In this document: in pieces, positions 1 to 8,518 of the stretch
Layout of the letters: each line of letters starts with the position of its first letter
How positions within the stretch are numbered: the stretch's first letter is position 1
Source of the DNA: an uncultured Spartobacteria bacterium
GTDB taxonomy: Bacteria > Verrucomicrobiota > Verrucomicrobiia > Chthoniobacterales > Chthoniobacteraceae
Length of the DNA: 64,000 nucleotides
Assembly (NCBI GenBank): GCA_903882875.1
Contig: CAIRYQ010000123.1
Coordinates: forward strand, 21,963 to 85,962
Reading direction: 5' to 3'
Notes under the pieces: model-generated
What the model was told of the DNA's origin: nothing
Databases searched by the model: none
Seen by the model: the letters and a program-made list of their open reading frames with translations, nothing else
Position numbers and translations under genes: made by a program

Positions 1-742
1 GCTCCTCCTGAGCTCTCTTCCTGTCATCGGAGTAGCCCGGCCGTGGAACTACCCGTCGTGGTCCATCAGCACCGAGTGGATTTGTTACCTCTGCTGTTTT
101 CCCGTCTCATTTTACGCGCGTCGAAAGTTGACGGCGAAGATCGCCCTGATCGGCGTTCTGGCGTTGACGGCCATCGCCGTAAGCTGGCTCGTCCAAGTCC
201 CTGCAGGTGAAAATCTGGGGATGGGCGTCACCGCGCTGCTCCGCGGGATCTGCGGTTTCTTTGCCGGCTCGTTGCTCCATCATCTTTCCATCCACGCGCC
301 TCACCTGCGCGCGCTTGCCGCGCGATCCCTGCCCTGGTTGTTTCTGGCGGTCATGCTGCTTTCGATCGCGAGCCGTGCCGGACTCGTGTCTGCCTGGCTG
401 ATGCTCATCCTCTGGCCTCCTCTCGTGCTCGGCACCACGGAACGCGGCTCATTCGTCACAGCGGCGCTGTCGCACCCGGCCGCCCTGTTTCTCGGTGAAC
501 TCAGCTACTCCCTCTACATGCTGCATGCGGTCTTCGGCAGAATGGCCAACGCAACCCTGTTCCACGGAAGCCCCTGGTCACCCGCTGTCTCCACGATTGC
601 CGGTGTGCTCTTCATCATCGCAATCTTTGCCGCCTCCATGCTGTCGTATCGCTTTTTGGAAAGGCCGGCGCGCGACTGGATCCGATCAAAATTTGGCCGG
701 CGCATGAGGAAAGACACCCCGGACTCGGGCCTCACCCATTGA
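1..742 (+). CDS. Acyltransferase 3 family membrane protein, 5'-truncated by the window edge
   Basis: The reading frame is open from base 2 with no need for an internal start, so the gene begins upstream of the window and about 246 C-terminal residues are visible. Near the left edge the motif WNYPSWSISTEW matches the conserved W-S-x-S-x-E-W block of acyltransferase-3 (OafA/NolL-type) proteins. Several hydrophobic membrane segments follow, then ELSYSLYMLHAV and the family-typical ending YRFLERPARDW. These enzymes transfer O-acyl groups to sugars of surface polysaccharides in the inner membrane. The stop overlaps the TTG start of a second acyltransferase (TTGA), which suggests translational coupling. 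The acceptor is not predictable. Confidence 0.85.
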   Translation, partial: LLLSSLPVIGVARPWNYPSWSISTEWICYLCCFPVSFYARRKLTAKIALIGVLALTAIAVSWLVQVPAGENLGMGVTALLRGICGFFAGSLLHHLSIHAPHLRALAARSLPWLFLAVMLLSIASRAGLVSAWLMLILWPPLVLGTTERGSFVTAALSHPAALFLGELSYSLYMLHAVFGRMANATLFHGSPWSPAVSTIAGVLFIIAIFAASMLSYRFLERPARDWIRSKFGRRMRKDTPDSGLTH

Positions 743-1824
743 CTGTCTTGAAAGCAGCCTCCTTCGGCCCCAAGTCCACCCATCTGCCTTTGCTCACCGA
801 AGCCCGCGGCGTGGCCGCCCTCCTCGTCGTGCATGTTCATCTGCTCGTCTGGCACCTCCCGATCATCCGCGGCAGTTGGCGCTGCGCTACCGTGATCGTG
901 AGCTATGGCTGGCTCGCTGTGGACTTCTTCTTTGTCCTGAGCGGTTTCGTCCTCGCCCATGTCTATGCGGGGCAATTTTCCATCTGGCCGGACCGCGTCC
1001 ATTTGCGGTCGTTTTTTCAGGCACGCTTTGCCCGCATCTATCCGCTGCATCTTTTGGCCTCGACGGGATTTTTCCTGCTCACGGCCGGCTTTTCCGGCGT
1101 CTGGTCGTGGGGGCCATACTTGCACGATGTCTTTCTCGTCAATGCGCTGCCAAAGCTCTGGCCACTGAACATCCACTCGTGGTCCATCGGCGCAGAGGCC
1201 GTAACTTATCTTTTTGCACCGCTCATGATCGCCTTCGCCGGACGGCTGTCCAAGACTGCACTGTTCTTGGGACTCGGCGGCAGCGCAGCCTCCCTTGCCT
1301 ATCTGGTCATCGGGCGATGGGGCGGGCATGACTATCATTCCGTCTTCCGGTGTCTTCCCGAATTCTTCGCCGGAGTCCTGCTTTACCAGTTCTATCTGCG
1401 CCATCCGTTGAGACCGGCAGCCGCAGTCATCGGTGTGTCAGCCGCAATCGCGGCCCTGTTCATCTTGGTAAGCGGCGTGCTTCGTCCGCCGCTGGACAGC
1501 CTTGCCTGCTTGGTGCCCATCGCGCTGCTTGTTCTTGCCCTTCCGCAATTACCCGCCCCGCTCATCCGTAAATTGGCAGTGCCTCCCCTCCGGTTTCTGG
1601 GCGACATTTCCTACTCCGTCTATCTGCTGCATCCATTGTTGCTCCTTTTCATCCCCGGATGGAAGGAGCGGCTGCATCACGCCGGCCTGGCCGATTCCGG
1701 GATCGAATGGATCGTCTATGCGGCGGCTTTCGCCCTGCTCGTGGCGGGATCGTGGCTGGCGTATCGCTGGCTCGAACTCCCGTGCCGGACATTGCTCCGA
1801 CCTGGAGGCGTCCGCAAAAACTAA
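739..1824 (+). CDS. Acyltransferase 3 family membrane protein
   Basis: 361 residues from a TTG start that shares the TTGA overlap with the preceding gene's stop, which is why this start is preferred. Family features are the N-terminal LTEARGVAALLVVHVHL, the FFFVLSGFVLAHVY segment and WSIGAEAVTYLFAP in the middle, followed by multiple hydrophobic helices and the C-terminal FLGDISYSVYLLHPL and YRWLELPCR blocks. The length fits a standalone acyltransferase-3 enzyme with about ten helices. It probably O-acylates a cell-envelope glycan. Two tandem, non-identical members may act on different positions or substrates. Confidence 0.87.
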   Translation: MTVLKAASFGPKSTHLPLLTEARGVAALLVVHVHLLVWHLPIIRGSWRCATVIVSYGWLAVDFFFVLSGFVLAHVYAGQFSIWPDRVHLRSFFQARFARIYPLHLLASTGFFLLTAGFSGVWSWGPYLHDVFLVNALPKLWPLNIHSWSIGAEAVTYLFAPLMIAFAGRLSKTALFLGLGGSAASLAYLVIGRWGGHDYHSVFRCLPEFFAGVLLYQFYLRHPLRPAAAVIGVSAAIAALFILVSGVLRPPLDSLACLVPIALLVLALPQLPAPLIRKLAVPPLRFLGDISYSVYLLHPLLLLFIPGWKERLHHAGLADSGIEWIVYAAAFALLVAGSWLAYRWLELPCRTLLRPGGVRKN

Positions 1825-1878
1825 GATCCCGCCAGCTCGCCGCTGGACAGCGCCGGGCACACGCGGGACACTCGTTGC

Positions 1879-2766
1879 GTGGCCACCGACCGACTCGCCG
1901 AGCAATTTCTCGAACATCTCGAAGTGGAGCGCAACGTCTCGCCGCTCACGCTCACGAACTACCGGCACGCGCTGGAAAGTTTCCGCAAATCCGTCGCGCA
2001 GCCGGCGTGGAAGGATCTGCGTCCGGATCATTTCCGACGCTACCTTTTCGAGCAGATGAAGGCCGGCCTCGCGAAGCCTACGGTGCGGCTGCACTTCGCG
2101 GCGCTGCGGACTTTCTACCGCTTCCTCACCGAGCGCCACGGGCTGAAGGACAATCCGCTCAAGCAGGTGCAGCTCCCGAAACTCGATCGCGGCCTGCCCG
2201 TCGTGCTCACGCGCCAGCAGATTGATGCGCTGCTCGCCGCGCCGCTCGCGATGGAAAAATCGGATCGCGCGCCGAAGTGGATGCCGCTGCGCGATGCGGC
2301 GACGCTCGAACTTTTCTACAGCAGCGGCCTGCGTCTCGCGGAAGTCGCGGCGCTTGATGTGCGCGACGTGGATGAGTTCACCGAGAGCGTGCGCGTGCTG
2401 GGCAAAGGCCGGAAGGAGCGCGTGGTGCCGGTGGGCGATCTCGTACTGAAGGCGATCCAAAAATACCGCCAGGCCGCGGGTGTGAACACGGGCCCGCTTT
2501 TCATCAACAAATCGCGCCGCCGGCTGAGCACGCGCAATATGCAGGAGTCGCTGAAGCGGTATCTCGCCTTCGCCGGCATCCCGCGCACGATTTCGCTGCA
2601 CAAGCTGCGGCACAGCTTCGCGACGCACATGCTCGATGCGGGCGCGGACCTGCGCAGCGTGCAGTCGCTCCTCGGCCACGCGAGCCTCTCGACGACGCAG
2701 ATCTACACGCACGTCACCACCGAACGGCTGAAAAAGGCCTACGACGACGCGCACCCGCGTGCGTAG
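1879..2766 (+). CDS. Tyrosine recombinase of the XerC/XerD family
   Basis: 295 residues from GTG at 1879. Residues 1-90 form the SAM-like core-binding domain. The catalytic domain carries the full tyrosine-recombinase set: R152 (in SSGLRLAEV), K176, H241 and R244 (HKLRHSFATHM), H267 (LLGHASLSTTQ) and the nucleophile Y276 (IYTHV). Size and motifs match chromosomal XerC/XerD, which resolve chromosome dimers at dif, rather than a phage integrase. No attachment site or cargo boundary is visible nearby, and the neighbours look like ordinary genes. XerC and XerD cannot be told apart from one copy, so no symbol is given. Confidence 0.9.
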   Translation: MATDRLAEQFLEHLEVERNVSPLTLTNYRHALESFRKSVAQPAWKDLRPDHFRRYLFEQMKAGLAKPTVRLHFAALRTFYRFLTERHGLKDNPLKQVQLPKLDRGLPVVLTRQQIDALLAAPLAMEKSDRAPKWMPLRDAATLELFYSSGLRLAEVAALDVRDVDEFTESVRVLGKGRKERVVPVGDLVLKAIQKYRQAAGVNTGPLFINKSRRRLSTRNMQESLKRYLAFAGIPRTISLHKLRHSFATHMLDAGADLRSVQSLLGHASLSTTQIYTHVTTERLKKAYDDAHPRA

Positions 2767-2769
2767 CGG

Positions 2770-3225
2770 TCAGGCGTTGAGCTTTGCCTCGTCGAGCCGG
2801 CCGGCGGCGTAGGCTTGGAAAGTGCGCGCGATTTCATCCCGCACGCGGCGGAAGACGGCAAACTGTTCCTCCTCGGTGCCGGTCGCGTGCGCGGGATCGT
2901 CGAAGCCCCAGTGGTGGCGGTTCACCTGGCCGGGGAACATCGGGCACACTTGATCGGCGTTGCCGCAGACGGTGATGACGGTCTCGACTTTCTCGGTGAG
3001 GAATTCACTGAGGTGTTTCGAGCGGTGCGTGGAAATATCAATGCCGATCTCGGCGAGCGCCTTGATCGCGAGCGGGTGGACGTGGCCCGCGGGTTTCGAT
3101 CCTGCGCTCGCGACGCGCAGCGCATCGCCTGCGGCGGCACGCAGGATTCCCTCGGCGATGTGCGAGCGGCACGAGTTGCCGGTGCAGAGAATGAGAACGA
3201 GCGGTGCTTCGGAAAGGATGCCCAT
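2770..3225 (-). CDS. arsC: Arsenate reductase, thioredoxin-coupled low-molecular-weight phosphatase type
   Basis: 151 residues. The N-terminal P-loop C14-TGNSC-R20 is the CX5R signature of the LMW-phosphatase-fold ArsC family. The second and third redox cysteines are C87 and C94 ([10 protein letters not shown]), with the same spacing of seven as Cys82/Cys89 of the Staphylococcus aureus pI258 enzyme. [11 protein letters not shown] supplies the conserved Asp-Pro. The family reduces arsenate to arsenite using thioredoxin. The gene starts 3 bp after the stop of an aquaporin on the same strand. That pairing suggests arsenite leaves the cell through a channel, as with AqpS, rather than through ArsB or Acr3. 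No arsR is visible in the window. Confidence 0.92.
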   Translation of the reverse strand: MGILSEAPLVLILCTGNSCRSHIAEGILRAAAGDALRVASAGSKPAGHVHPLAIKALAEIGIDISTHRSKHLSEFLTEKVETVITVCGNADQVCPMFPGQVNRHHWGFDDPAHATGTEEEQFAVFRRVRDEIARTFQAYAAGRLDEAKLNA

Positions 3226-3228
3226 GTC

Positions 3229-3888
3229 TCAGGCGGTGCGGCAGCATCCACGATCACGGACTCCGCAGCAGGCTGGCACGGCGAGCAGCGCGCCGAGCAC
3301 GGGCGCGCCGAGATAAATCCACAGGTGCCCGATGTGTCCGCTCACGAGCGCGGGCGCGAGCGACCGGGCGGGGTTCATCGAAGCCCCGCAGATCGGCCCG
3401 GCGAACATCGCCTCAAGCCCGATGAGCGCACCGATGGCGATGCCTGCGGTGAGGCCCTTCTCCTTCGCACCGGTGCTGACGCTGAGCACGACGAGCATGA
3501 GAAAAAATGTGAGCAGCACTTCGAGCACGAAGCTTTGTGATGCAGCGCCCGCGGGCAGCGTCGCGCCGAGGTGTGCATTTGCGGGAAACAAAAATCTCAG
3601 CACGCCGCTCGCGGCGAACGCGCCCGTGCACTGCGCGGCGATGTAGCCGGGGACGCTGCGCCATTCGCTGCGGCCTGCGGCGGCGAAGCCGATGGTCACG
3701 GCGGGATTCAGGTGCGCACCACTCACATCACCGAAGCAGTAAATCATCACAAGCACGACGAGGCCGAACGTGAGCGCGATACCTGCGTGTCCGAGGGCGC
3801 CGGTCTGCTCGTTCACGACGATCGCACCGGTGCCTGCGAAGACGAGGCCGAAGGTGCCGAGGAATTCGGCGAGAAGTTTTTTCAACAT
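3229..3888 (-). CDS. MIP family aquaporin, candidate arsenite channel (AqpS-like by context)
   Basis: 219 residues from ATG at 3888; the frame is open further upstream, but MLKKLLAEFLGTFGLVFAGTG is the normal MIP N-terminus. Both pore motifs are intact: HLNPAVT (NPA at 61-63) and SMNPARS (NPA at 172-174), with six hydrophobic segments. The protein ends in an unusual cysteine-rich tail with two CC pairs (residues 207-208 and 215-216). The gene lies immediately upstream of arsC. In Sinorhizobium meliloti an aquaporin (AqpS) in the ars operon lets arsenite produced by ArsC flow out, and the same role is inferred here from context. Water or glycerol transport cannot be excluded. Confidence 0.85.
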   Translation of the reverse strand: MLKKLLAEFLGTFGLVFAGTGAIVVNEQTGALGHAGIALTFGLVVLVMIYCFGDVSGAHLNPAVTIGFAAAGRSEWRSVPGYIAAQCTGAFAASGVLRFLFPANAHLGATLPAGAASQSFVLEVLLTFFLMLVVLSVSTGAKEKGLTAGIAIGALIGLEAMFAGPICGASMNPARSLAPALVSGHIGHLWIYLGAPVLGALLAVPACCGVRDRGCCRTA

Positions 3889-3961
3889 GACGATGGGAAC
3901 AGAATACGGCGTATCGGCAAAGTTACAATCTGGCGGCGTGATGGCGCACGTAATTGCGGTT

Positions 3962-5656
3962 TCAAGCTCGGAAGAGTGCGCCCATCTTTTTTCCGAGGAT
4001 GCGGCTGGCGACGGCGATGGTGAGGCCGAGGAAAACCATCGCCCACACACCGAGCGCGGCAGCGAGGAATTTGCCGTCGCCGATCATCTGGAACAGCTCG
4101 TAGATGGCCTTCGTGATCGGGAAGTGCTGCTGCTTTTGCGCGAGGATGAGCGAGTCGCTGACCTCCAGCATCGCGAAGCTGAATGCGAGCAGCGCACCGG
4201 CGAGCACATTTGCCGCGATGAGCGGGAAGGTGATGCGCCGCAGTGTGCGCAGTGGTGGGCAGCCGAGATTTTGTGCAGCTTCCTCCAGCGTTTCGCTCGT
4301 CTGCTGCAAGCCCGCGACGGCGCTGCGCACGACGTAGGGCAGGCGGCGCACGGAATATGCGATGACGAGCAGCAGCGTCGGGTCTTTGCCGGGGTTCAGA
4401 AATTCGAAGAAGCGGCCGGGCTGCGTCATCGAGATGTAGCCGAATGCGAGCACGAGGCCGGGCACGGCCAGCGGGAGCATGGAGATGGTGTCGAGCGTCT
4501 GGCGGCCGGGCAATTTTGTGCGGACGATCACGTAGGCAATGGCGAGGCCGAGCACAATGTCCACGGCGACGGAGAGGCCCGCGTATTTGAGCGAGTTCGT
4601 GATGCTCGGCACGGTGAGGTAATGGCCGAGCGCGTCGCTGTAGTGCTGCGTGGTCCACTCGCCCGGCAGCACGGTGCGATACCAGTCCTTCGAGAAGGAT
4701 TCGAGCACCACGCCGATGTGCGGCAGCAGCGCGAGGAAGGTGATGCCTGCGAATGCCATCGCGCACAGCCAGCCAGCCGCGCCGCCGAGCGTGCGCGTGG
4801 TGCCGGCGGTGCCGGCTTTTCCGGTCATCGCATTTTCGCTGCGGCCAAAGAGCAGCTTGCTCGCGGCGTAGAGCAGCGCGGTCGCGCAGAGCATCACGAC
4901 GACGAGTGCGAATGGGAACGGGTTCCCGGAGATTTCCTTGATGCCGTAGAAAATCTGCACGCTCGTGACGCGCGAGTAGTCGAAGATGAGCGGCGTCCCG
5001 AGTTCCGTGAACGCGAAGATGAACACGATCGTGCCGCCCGCGAACAGCCCCGGCATGATCAGCGGCAGCGTGATGCGGCGGAATTTTCGCCAGCCGGTGC
5101 AGCCAAGATTTTCCGCGGCCTCCTCCATCGCGGGGTCCACGTTTGCGAGCGCGGCGGTGAGATTGAGGAAGAGGATCGGGTAAAGGTGCAGCGCGTTCAG
5201 GATCACGCAGCCCCAGAATTGCCCGCGCCCGAGCCAGTCAATCGTCTCGCCCGGCGCGAGTAGGTGGAGGTGCGTGAGCAGCGAGTTGAGTGCGCCGTAT
5301 TGCCCGAGCATCTGCCGCACCCCGATCGCGCCGACGAACGGCGGCAGAATCATCGGGACGAGCAGCAGCGCGGAGAGCGCCTTTTTCCCTCTGAAATCGA
5401 AGCGGTCGCTGAGAAACGCGAGCGGCAGCGCGATGACGAGGGTGAGCGCGGTCGAGGCGCACGCGAGCACGAAGGAATTCCACAGGCCCTCGACGTAGAT
5501 GCGGTTCGCGAAGACTTCGCGGATGGCGACGAGCGTGAAGTTTCCGCTCGGATCGAAAAACGCCCGCTGCACCGTGGTGAGGATCGGCCACAGGAAAAAG
5601 CAGCCGAGCAGCAGCGCGGTGACGGCCCAGACCGTCCATGCGAGGGGTTTTGACAT
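3962..5656 (-). CDS. ABC transporter permease with two fused membrane domains (FbpB-like)
   Basis: 564 residues with an N-terminal hydrophobic segment and two homologous BPD-type permease domains. Each has its EAA loop for docking the ATPase: EEAAENLGCTGWRKFRRITL in the first half and EEAAQNLGCPPLRTLRRITF in the second. This two-in-one arrangement is typical of Fe(III) (FbpB/SfuB), thiamine or phosphonate importers. Neither a binding protein nor an ATPase gene adjoins it: downstream on the same strand lie the aquaporin (73 bp away) and arsC, and upstream is a divergent lipoprotein gene. Its partners must be encoded elsewhere or have been lost. The substrate is unknown; iron is the commonest choice for this architecture. 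Confidence 0.87.
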   Translation of the reverse strand: MSKPLAWTVWAVTALLLGCFFLWPILTTVQRAFFDPSGNFTLVAIREVFANRIYVEGLWNSFVLACASTALTLVIALPLAFLSDRFDFRGKKALSALLLVPMILPPFVGAIGVRQMLGQYGALNSLLTHLHLLAPGETIDWLGRGQFWGCVILNALHLYPILFLNLTAALANVDPAMEEAAENLGCTGWRKFRRITLPLIMPGLFAGGTIVFIFAFTELGTPLIFDYSRVTSVQIFYGIKEISGNPFPFALVVVMLCATALLYAASKLLFGRSENAMTGKAGTAGTTRTLGGAAGWLCAMAFAGITFLALLPHIGVVLESFSKDWYRTVLPGEWTTQHYSDALGHYLTVPSITNSLKYAGLSVAVDIVLGLAIAYVIVRTKLPGRQTLDTISMLPLAVPGLVLAFGYISMTQPGRFFEFLNPGKDPTLLLVIAYSVRRLPYVVRSAVAGLQQTSETLEEAAQNLGCPPLRTLRRITFPLIAANVLAGALLAFSFAMLEVSDSLILAQKQQHFPITKAIYELFQMIGDGKFLAAALGVWAMVFLGLTIAVASRILGKKMGALFRA

Positions 5657-5782
5657 CTCCCTGCGAAGTAGCGACCTTTTTCCCTGCGGCCAATCCCGAA
5701 TGACACAAAAGACACACGGAGACGAAATGCTGGAAATTTAGCATTGCCATCCGTCCCGTGATCCACTACATCAGCCGAGTCT

Positions 5783-6172
5783 ATGAACCGATTCATCCTT
5801 TCGATTTTGTCGCTCGCGGTCGCAGTCGGTGTCGGCGCGTGCAACAAGCAGCCCGACCCGAGGAAACCCGTCCCAGGCCCCAGGACCACCGAGAAAAAGG
5901 AGACGCCGCGCGACGTGGACGACGGCTACACCGAGCCCGTGAAAAAGAAAGAAAGGGATGATGTCGTGGATGTGACGCCCTTTGAAAAAAAGAAAATCCC
6001 GGACGCGCCCGTGAAACAAAACCCTGACTACGCGATCAAGGCGGAAGGCAAGCCGGGCTACGTGAAGAGCCCTTACGATGGACAAGGGCGGCTGATTGAC
6101 GTGCGCGGCCTGCCGCCCGGCACCGAGGCCGAATGTCCCTACACGCACCGCACGTTCCTCGTCCCTCCGTAG
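5783..6172 (+). CDS. Small lysine- and proline-rich lipoprotein of unknown function
   Basis: 129 residues. The N-terminus is a lipoprotein signal: MNRF, a hydrophobic core, then a lipobox VGAC with the lipidated Cys at residue 20. The mature part starts with a charged, low-complexity K/D/P-rich stretch and ends in a more ordered segment (SPYDGQGRLIDVRGLPPGT, then a Cys and an aromatic-rich tail). No enzymatic motif is visible. It stands alone, divergent from the ABC permease and followed by a strong terminator. Membrane anchoring is well supported; function is not. Confidence 0.75.
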   Translation: MNRFILSILSLAVAVGVGACNKQPDPRKPVPGPRTTEKKETPRDVDDGYTEPVKKKERDDVVDVTPFEKKKIPDAPVKQNPDYAIKAEGKPGYVKSPYDGQGRLIDVRGLPPGTEAECPYTHRTFLVPP

Positions 6173-6203
6173 GCCGCGTCACTGTTTGTTGAAAAGATTT
6201 CGT

Positions 6204-6245
6204 CCCCGGCTTGTCGGTTTTCCACCGCAAGCCGGGGTCTTTTTT
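6204..6245 (+). terminator. Rho-independent terminator after the small lipoprotein gene
   Basis: A perfect 10-bp stem, CCCCGGCTTG (6204-6213) with CAAGCCGGGG (6228-6237), is followed by TCTTTTTTT. It lies 30 bp after the lipoprotein stop and separates it from tyrA. Confidence 0.92.
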
Positions 6246-6252
6246 GGAGCGA

Positions 6253-6280
6253 GATGAGAGTTGAGTGTTGAGTGTTGGGA
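6253..6280 (+). repeat. Degenerate 7-bp tandem repeat upstream of tyrA
   Basis: Four consecutive heptamers: GATGAGA, GTTGAGT, GTTGAGT, GTTGGGA. The block lies 45 bp before the tyrA ATG, between the terminator and the gene. The period of seven is not codon-like. Other heptamer blocks occur upstream of further genes in this window. Confidence 0.75.
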
Positions 6281-6324
6281 GGAAAAAACGCTGCCTCTCC
6301 TCGCATCACCCAACTCCTTCCCGA

Positions 6325-7176
6325 ATGAAACGCATCGCAATCCTCGGCCCCGGACTCATCGGCGGCTCCATCGCGCTCGCGCTGCGGCGGGCGGGCGGCT
6401 CGCACGTCACGCTCTGGGCGCGGCGCGCGGATGCGGTCGCGGAGATCGGAAATGCCGACTGTGCGGATGCGGCGACGGACGATCTTCAGGCTGCGGTGAG
6501 AGATGCGGATCTCGTGGTGCTCTGCGTGCCCGTCGGCGCGATGGCGGGACTGGCCGAAAAAATCGCGCCGGTCGTTTCGCGTGCTTGCACCGTCACGGAT
6601 GTCGGCAGCGTGAAAGGCCCGGTGCTTGCGGAGCTGCGTCCGGTTTTTTCCGGACACGCAAATTTTGTCGGCAGCCATCCGATGGCGGGCAGCGAACACA
6701 CGGGCCTTGCGGCGGCGAGTGCGAATCTCTTCGACGGCACGACGTGCATCGTCACGCCCGATGCGGACACGGACGCGGCGGCGCTCGCGGCGGTGTGCGA
6801 GTTTTGGAAGGGCATCGGCTGCCGCGTCGCCGAACTTCCCGCGGCGGAGCACGACGAATGCGTCGCGCTCGTGAGCCATCTCCCGCACCTGCTCGCCGCC
6901 GCGCTCGTGAACACCGTCACCGCGCAGAACGATCACGCCTTTCGCGTCGTGGGCCCCGGCTTCCGCGACACCACTCGCGTCGCGAGCGGCCCGCCCGCGA
7001 TGTGGCGCGAGATCCTCCGCGAAAATTCCGCAGCCGTGCTGCCCGCGATTGACGCTTTGATTGCCAAGCTCTCCGAATTTCGCCAAATCCTCGCGCTCCC
7101 CGGTGACGGGCACGAGACGCACGATCTCCTCGCTGCCGCACGCGCCGCACGCAACCGCATCACTTTCCCAAAATAG
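6325..7176 (+). CDS. tyrA: Prephenate dehydrogenase family protein
   Basis: 283 residues from ATG at 6325; the frame extends upstream, but MKRIAILGPGLIGGS is the family's normal Rossmann start with a GxGxxG-type NAD site at residues 8-15. SHPMAGSEHTG is the conserved substrate-site block, and SHLPHLLAAAL plus GPGFRDTTRVA are typical of the C-terminal helical domain. The enzyme oxidatively decarboxylates prephenate (or dehydrogenates arogenate) in tyrosine biosynthesis. It lies 3 bp before aroA in a tyrA-aroA-cmk-plsC run, so it shares aromatic-amino-acid transcription. No ACT domain is present, so feedback control is not evident in the protein. Confidence 0.9.
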   Translation: MKRIAILGPGLIGGSIALALRRAGGSHVTLWARRADAVAEIGNADCADAATDDLQAAVRDADLVVLCVPVGAMAGLAEKIAPVVSRACTVTDVGSVKGPVLAELRPVFSGHANFVGSHPMAGSEHTGLAAASANLFDGTTCIVTPDADTDAAALAAVCEFWKGIGCRVAELPAAEHDECVALVSHLPHLLAAALVNTVTAQNDHAFRVVGPGFRDTTRVASGPPAMWREILRENSAAVLPAIDALIAKLSEFRQILALPGDGHETHDLLAAARAARNRITFPK

Positions 7177-7179
7177 AAA

Positions 7180-8508
7180 ATGCCAGACTGGAAAATCGAA
7201 AAGGCCCCGGCCATCCACGCCGAGATGACCGTGCCCGGAGACAAGAGCATCTCGCACCGCGCGATCATGTTCGCGGCGCTCGCGAATGGCCGCGCGAAAA
7301 TCACCGGCTTCCTGCCCGGCGAGGACTGCCTTTCGACGATGAAGGCCTTCCGGCAGCTCGGAATCCGGATCGAGCGCACCGACGAGACGACCATGATCAT
7401 CGAGGGTAAGCGCGGACATTTCACCGCGCCGAGCGGTGACATTGACTGCGGAAATTCCGGAACGACGATGCGCCTGCTCTGCGGCATCCTCGCCGCGCAG
7501 CCGTTCCGCTCGCGGCTCGTGGGCGACGCATCGCTCAGCAAACGCCCGATGAAACGCGTGATCGATCCGCTCACGCTGATGGGCGCGAAAATCACCGCCG
7601 AGGGCGAACGCGGCAGCGCGCCGCTCGTGATCGAAGGCGGCCCGCTGAAGGCGATTGATTACACCTCGCCCGTCGCGAGCGCGCAGGTGAAGAGCGCCGT
7701 GCTGCTCGCCGGACTTTTTGCAAAAGGCACGACGACCGTGACCGAGCCCGTGCTCTCCCGCGACCACACCGAGCGGATGCTGGCGTGGCACTTCGTGCCC
7801 CCGCGGCGGAACGGCCTCGCGGTCTCCGTGAGCGGCGGGCAGACACTCGAGCCGCGCGACTTCGCGGTCCCCGGCGACATTTCCAGCGCGGCCTTCTGGC
7901 TCGCCGCCGCCGCCGCGCAGCCGGGCGCGCATCTGCTGATCAAAAGCGTCGGACTGAACCCCGCGCGCACCGGCGTGCTCGCCGTGCTCATCCGCATGGG
8001 CGCGCATGTGAGCGAGATCGTCGAGAATGCCGATTGCGAACCGAGCGGCACCGTCGAGGTCCGCGGCACGGAGCTGCGCGCGACCACGATCGGCGGCGCG
8101 GAAATCCCGAACGTGATTGACGAACTCCCGATCCTCGCCGTCGCCGCCGCGCTCGCGGAGGGACGCACAATCATCAAGGACGCGCACGAGTTGCGCGTGA
8201 AGGAAACGGATCGCATCGCCGCCGTCGCAAAGAACCTCCGCGCATTCGGCGTGCGGGTGGAGGAGAAGGAAGACGGCATGGAAATCGAGGGCGGCGCGAA
8301 ATTGCACGGCGCGACCGTCGAGAGCTTCGGCGACCACCGCATCGCGATGGCGTTCGCGATCCTCGCCACATTCGCCGATGGCCCGTCGCTCATCCGCGAC
8401 ACGGCCTGTGTGGACACGAGCTACCCCGGCTTTTACGAGACGCTGCGCAAGCTCGCAAAGCCCGATCCCTCGGAAATCCCGGTCGTCTCGTCGCTGCGCG
8501 CCGAGTAA
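7180..8508 (+). CDS. aroA: 3-phosphoshikimate 1-carboxyvinyltransferase (EPSP synthase)
   Basis: 442 residues. Diagnostic motifs are GDKSISHRAIMFAAL near residue 22, CGNSGTTMRLL (phosphate and PEP site), DASLSKRPMKR, PGDISSAAFWLAAA, DELPILAVAAALAEG and RVKETDRI. The length fits the family (about 430). The enzyme condenses shikimate-3-phosphate with phosphoenolpyruvate in the cytoplasm, the sixth step of the shikimate pathway. It starts 3 bp after tyrA and stops 10 bp before cmk, which indicates a single operon. The aroA-cmk adjacency also occurs in other bacteria. Confidence 0.97.
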   Translation: MPDWKIEKAPAIHAEMTVPGDKSISHRAIMFAALANGRAKITGFLPGEDCLSTMKAFRQLGIRIERTDETTMIIEGKRGHFTAPSGDIDCGNSGTTMRLLCGILAAQPFRSRLVGDASLSKRPMKRVIDPLTLMGAKITAEGERGSAPLVIEGGPLKAIDYTSPVASAQVKSAVLLAGLFAKGTTTVTEPVLSRDHTERMLAWHFVPPRRNGLAVSVSGGQTLEPRDFAVPGDISSAAFWLAAAAAQPGAHLLIKSVGLNPARTGVLAVLIRMGAHVSEIVENADCEPSGTVEVRGTELRATTIGGAEIPNVIDELPILAVAAALAEGRTIIKDAHELRVKETDRIAAVAKNLRAFGVRVEEKEDGMEIEGGAKLHGATVESFGDHRIAMAFAILATFADGPSLIRDTACVDTSYPGFYETLRKLAKPDPSEIPVVSSLRAE

Positions 8509-8518
8509 ATTTTTGCCG

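Noticed and set aside
1879..2766. Tyrosine recombinase as an integrase of a mobile island including the arsenic genes
   Set aside because: Full XerC/XerD-type motifs, no att repeats, no tRNA gene, and neighbouring composition is normal; a housekeeping Xer is simpler.
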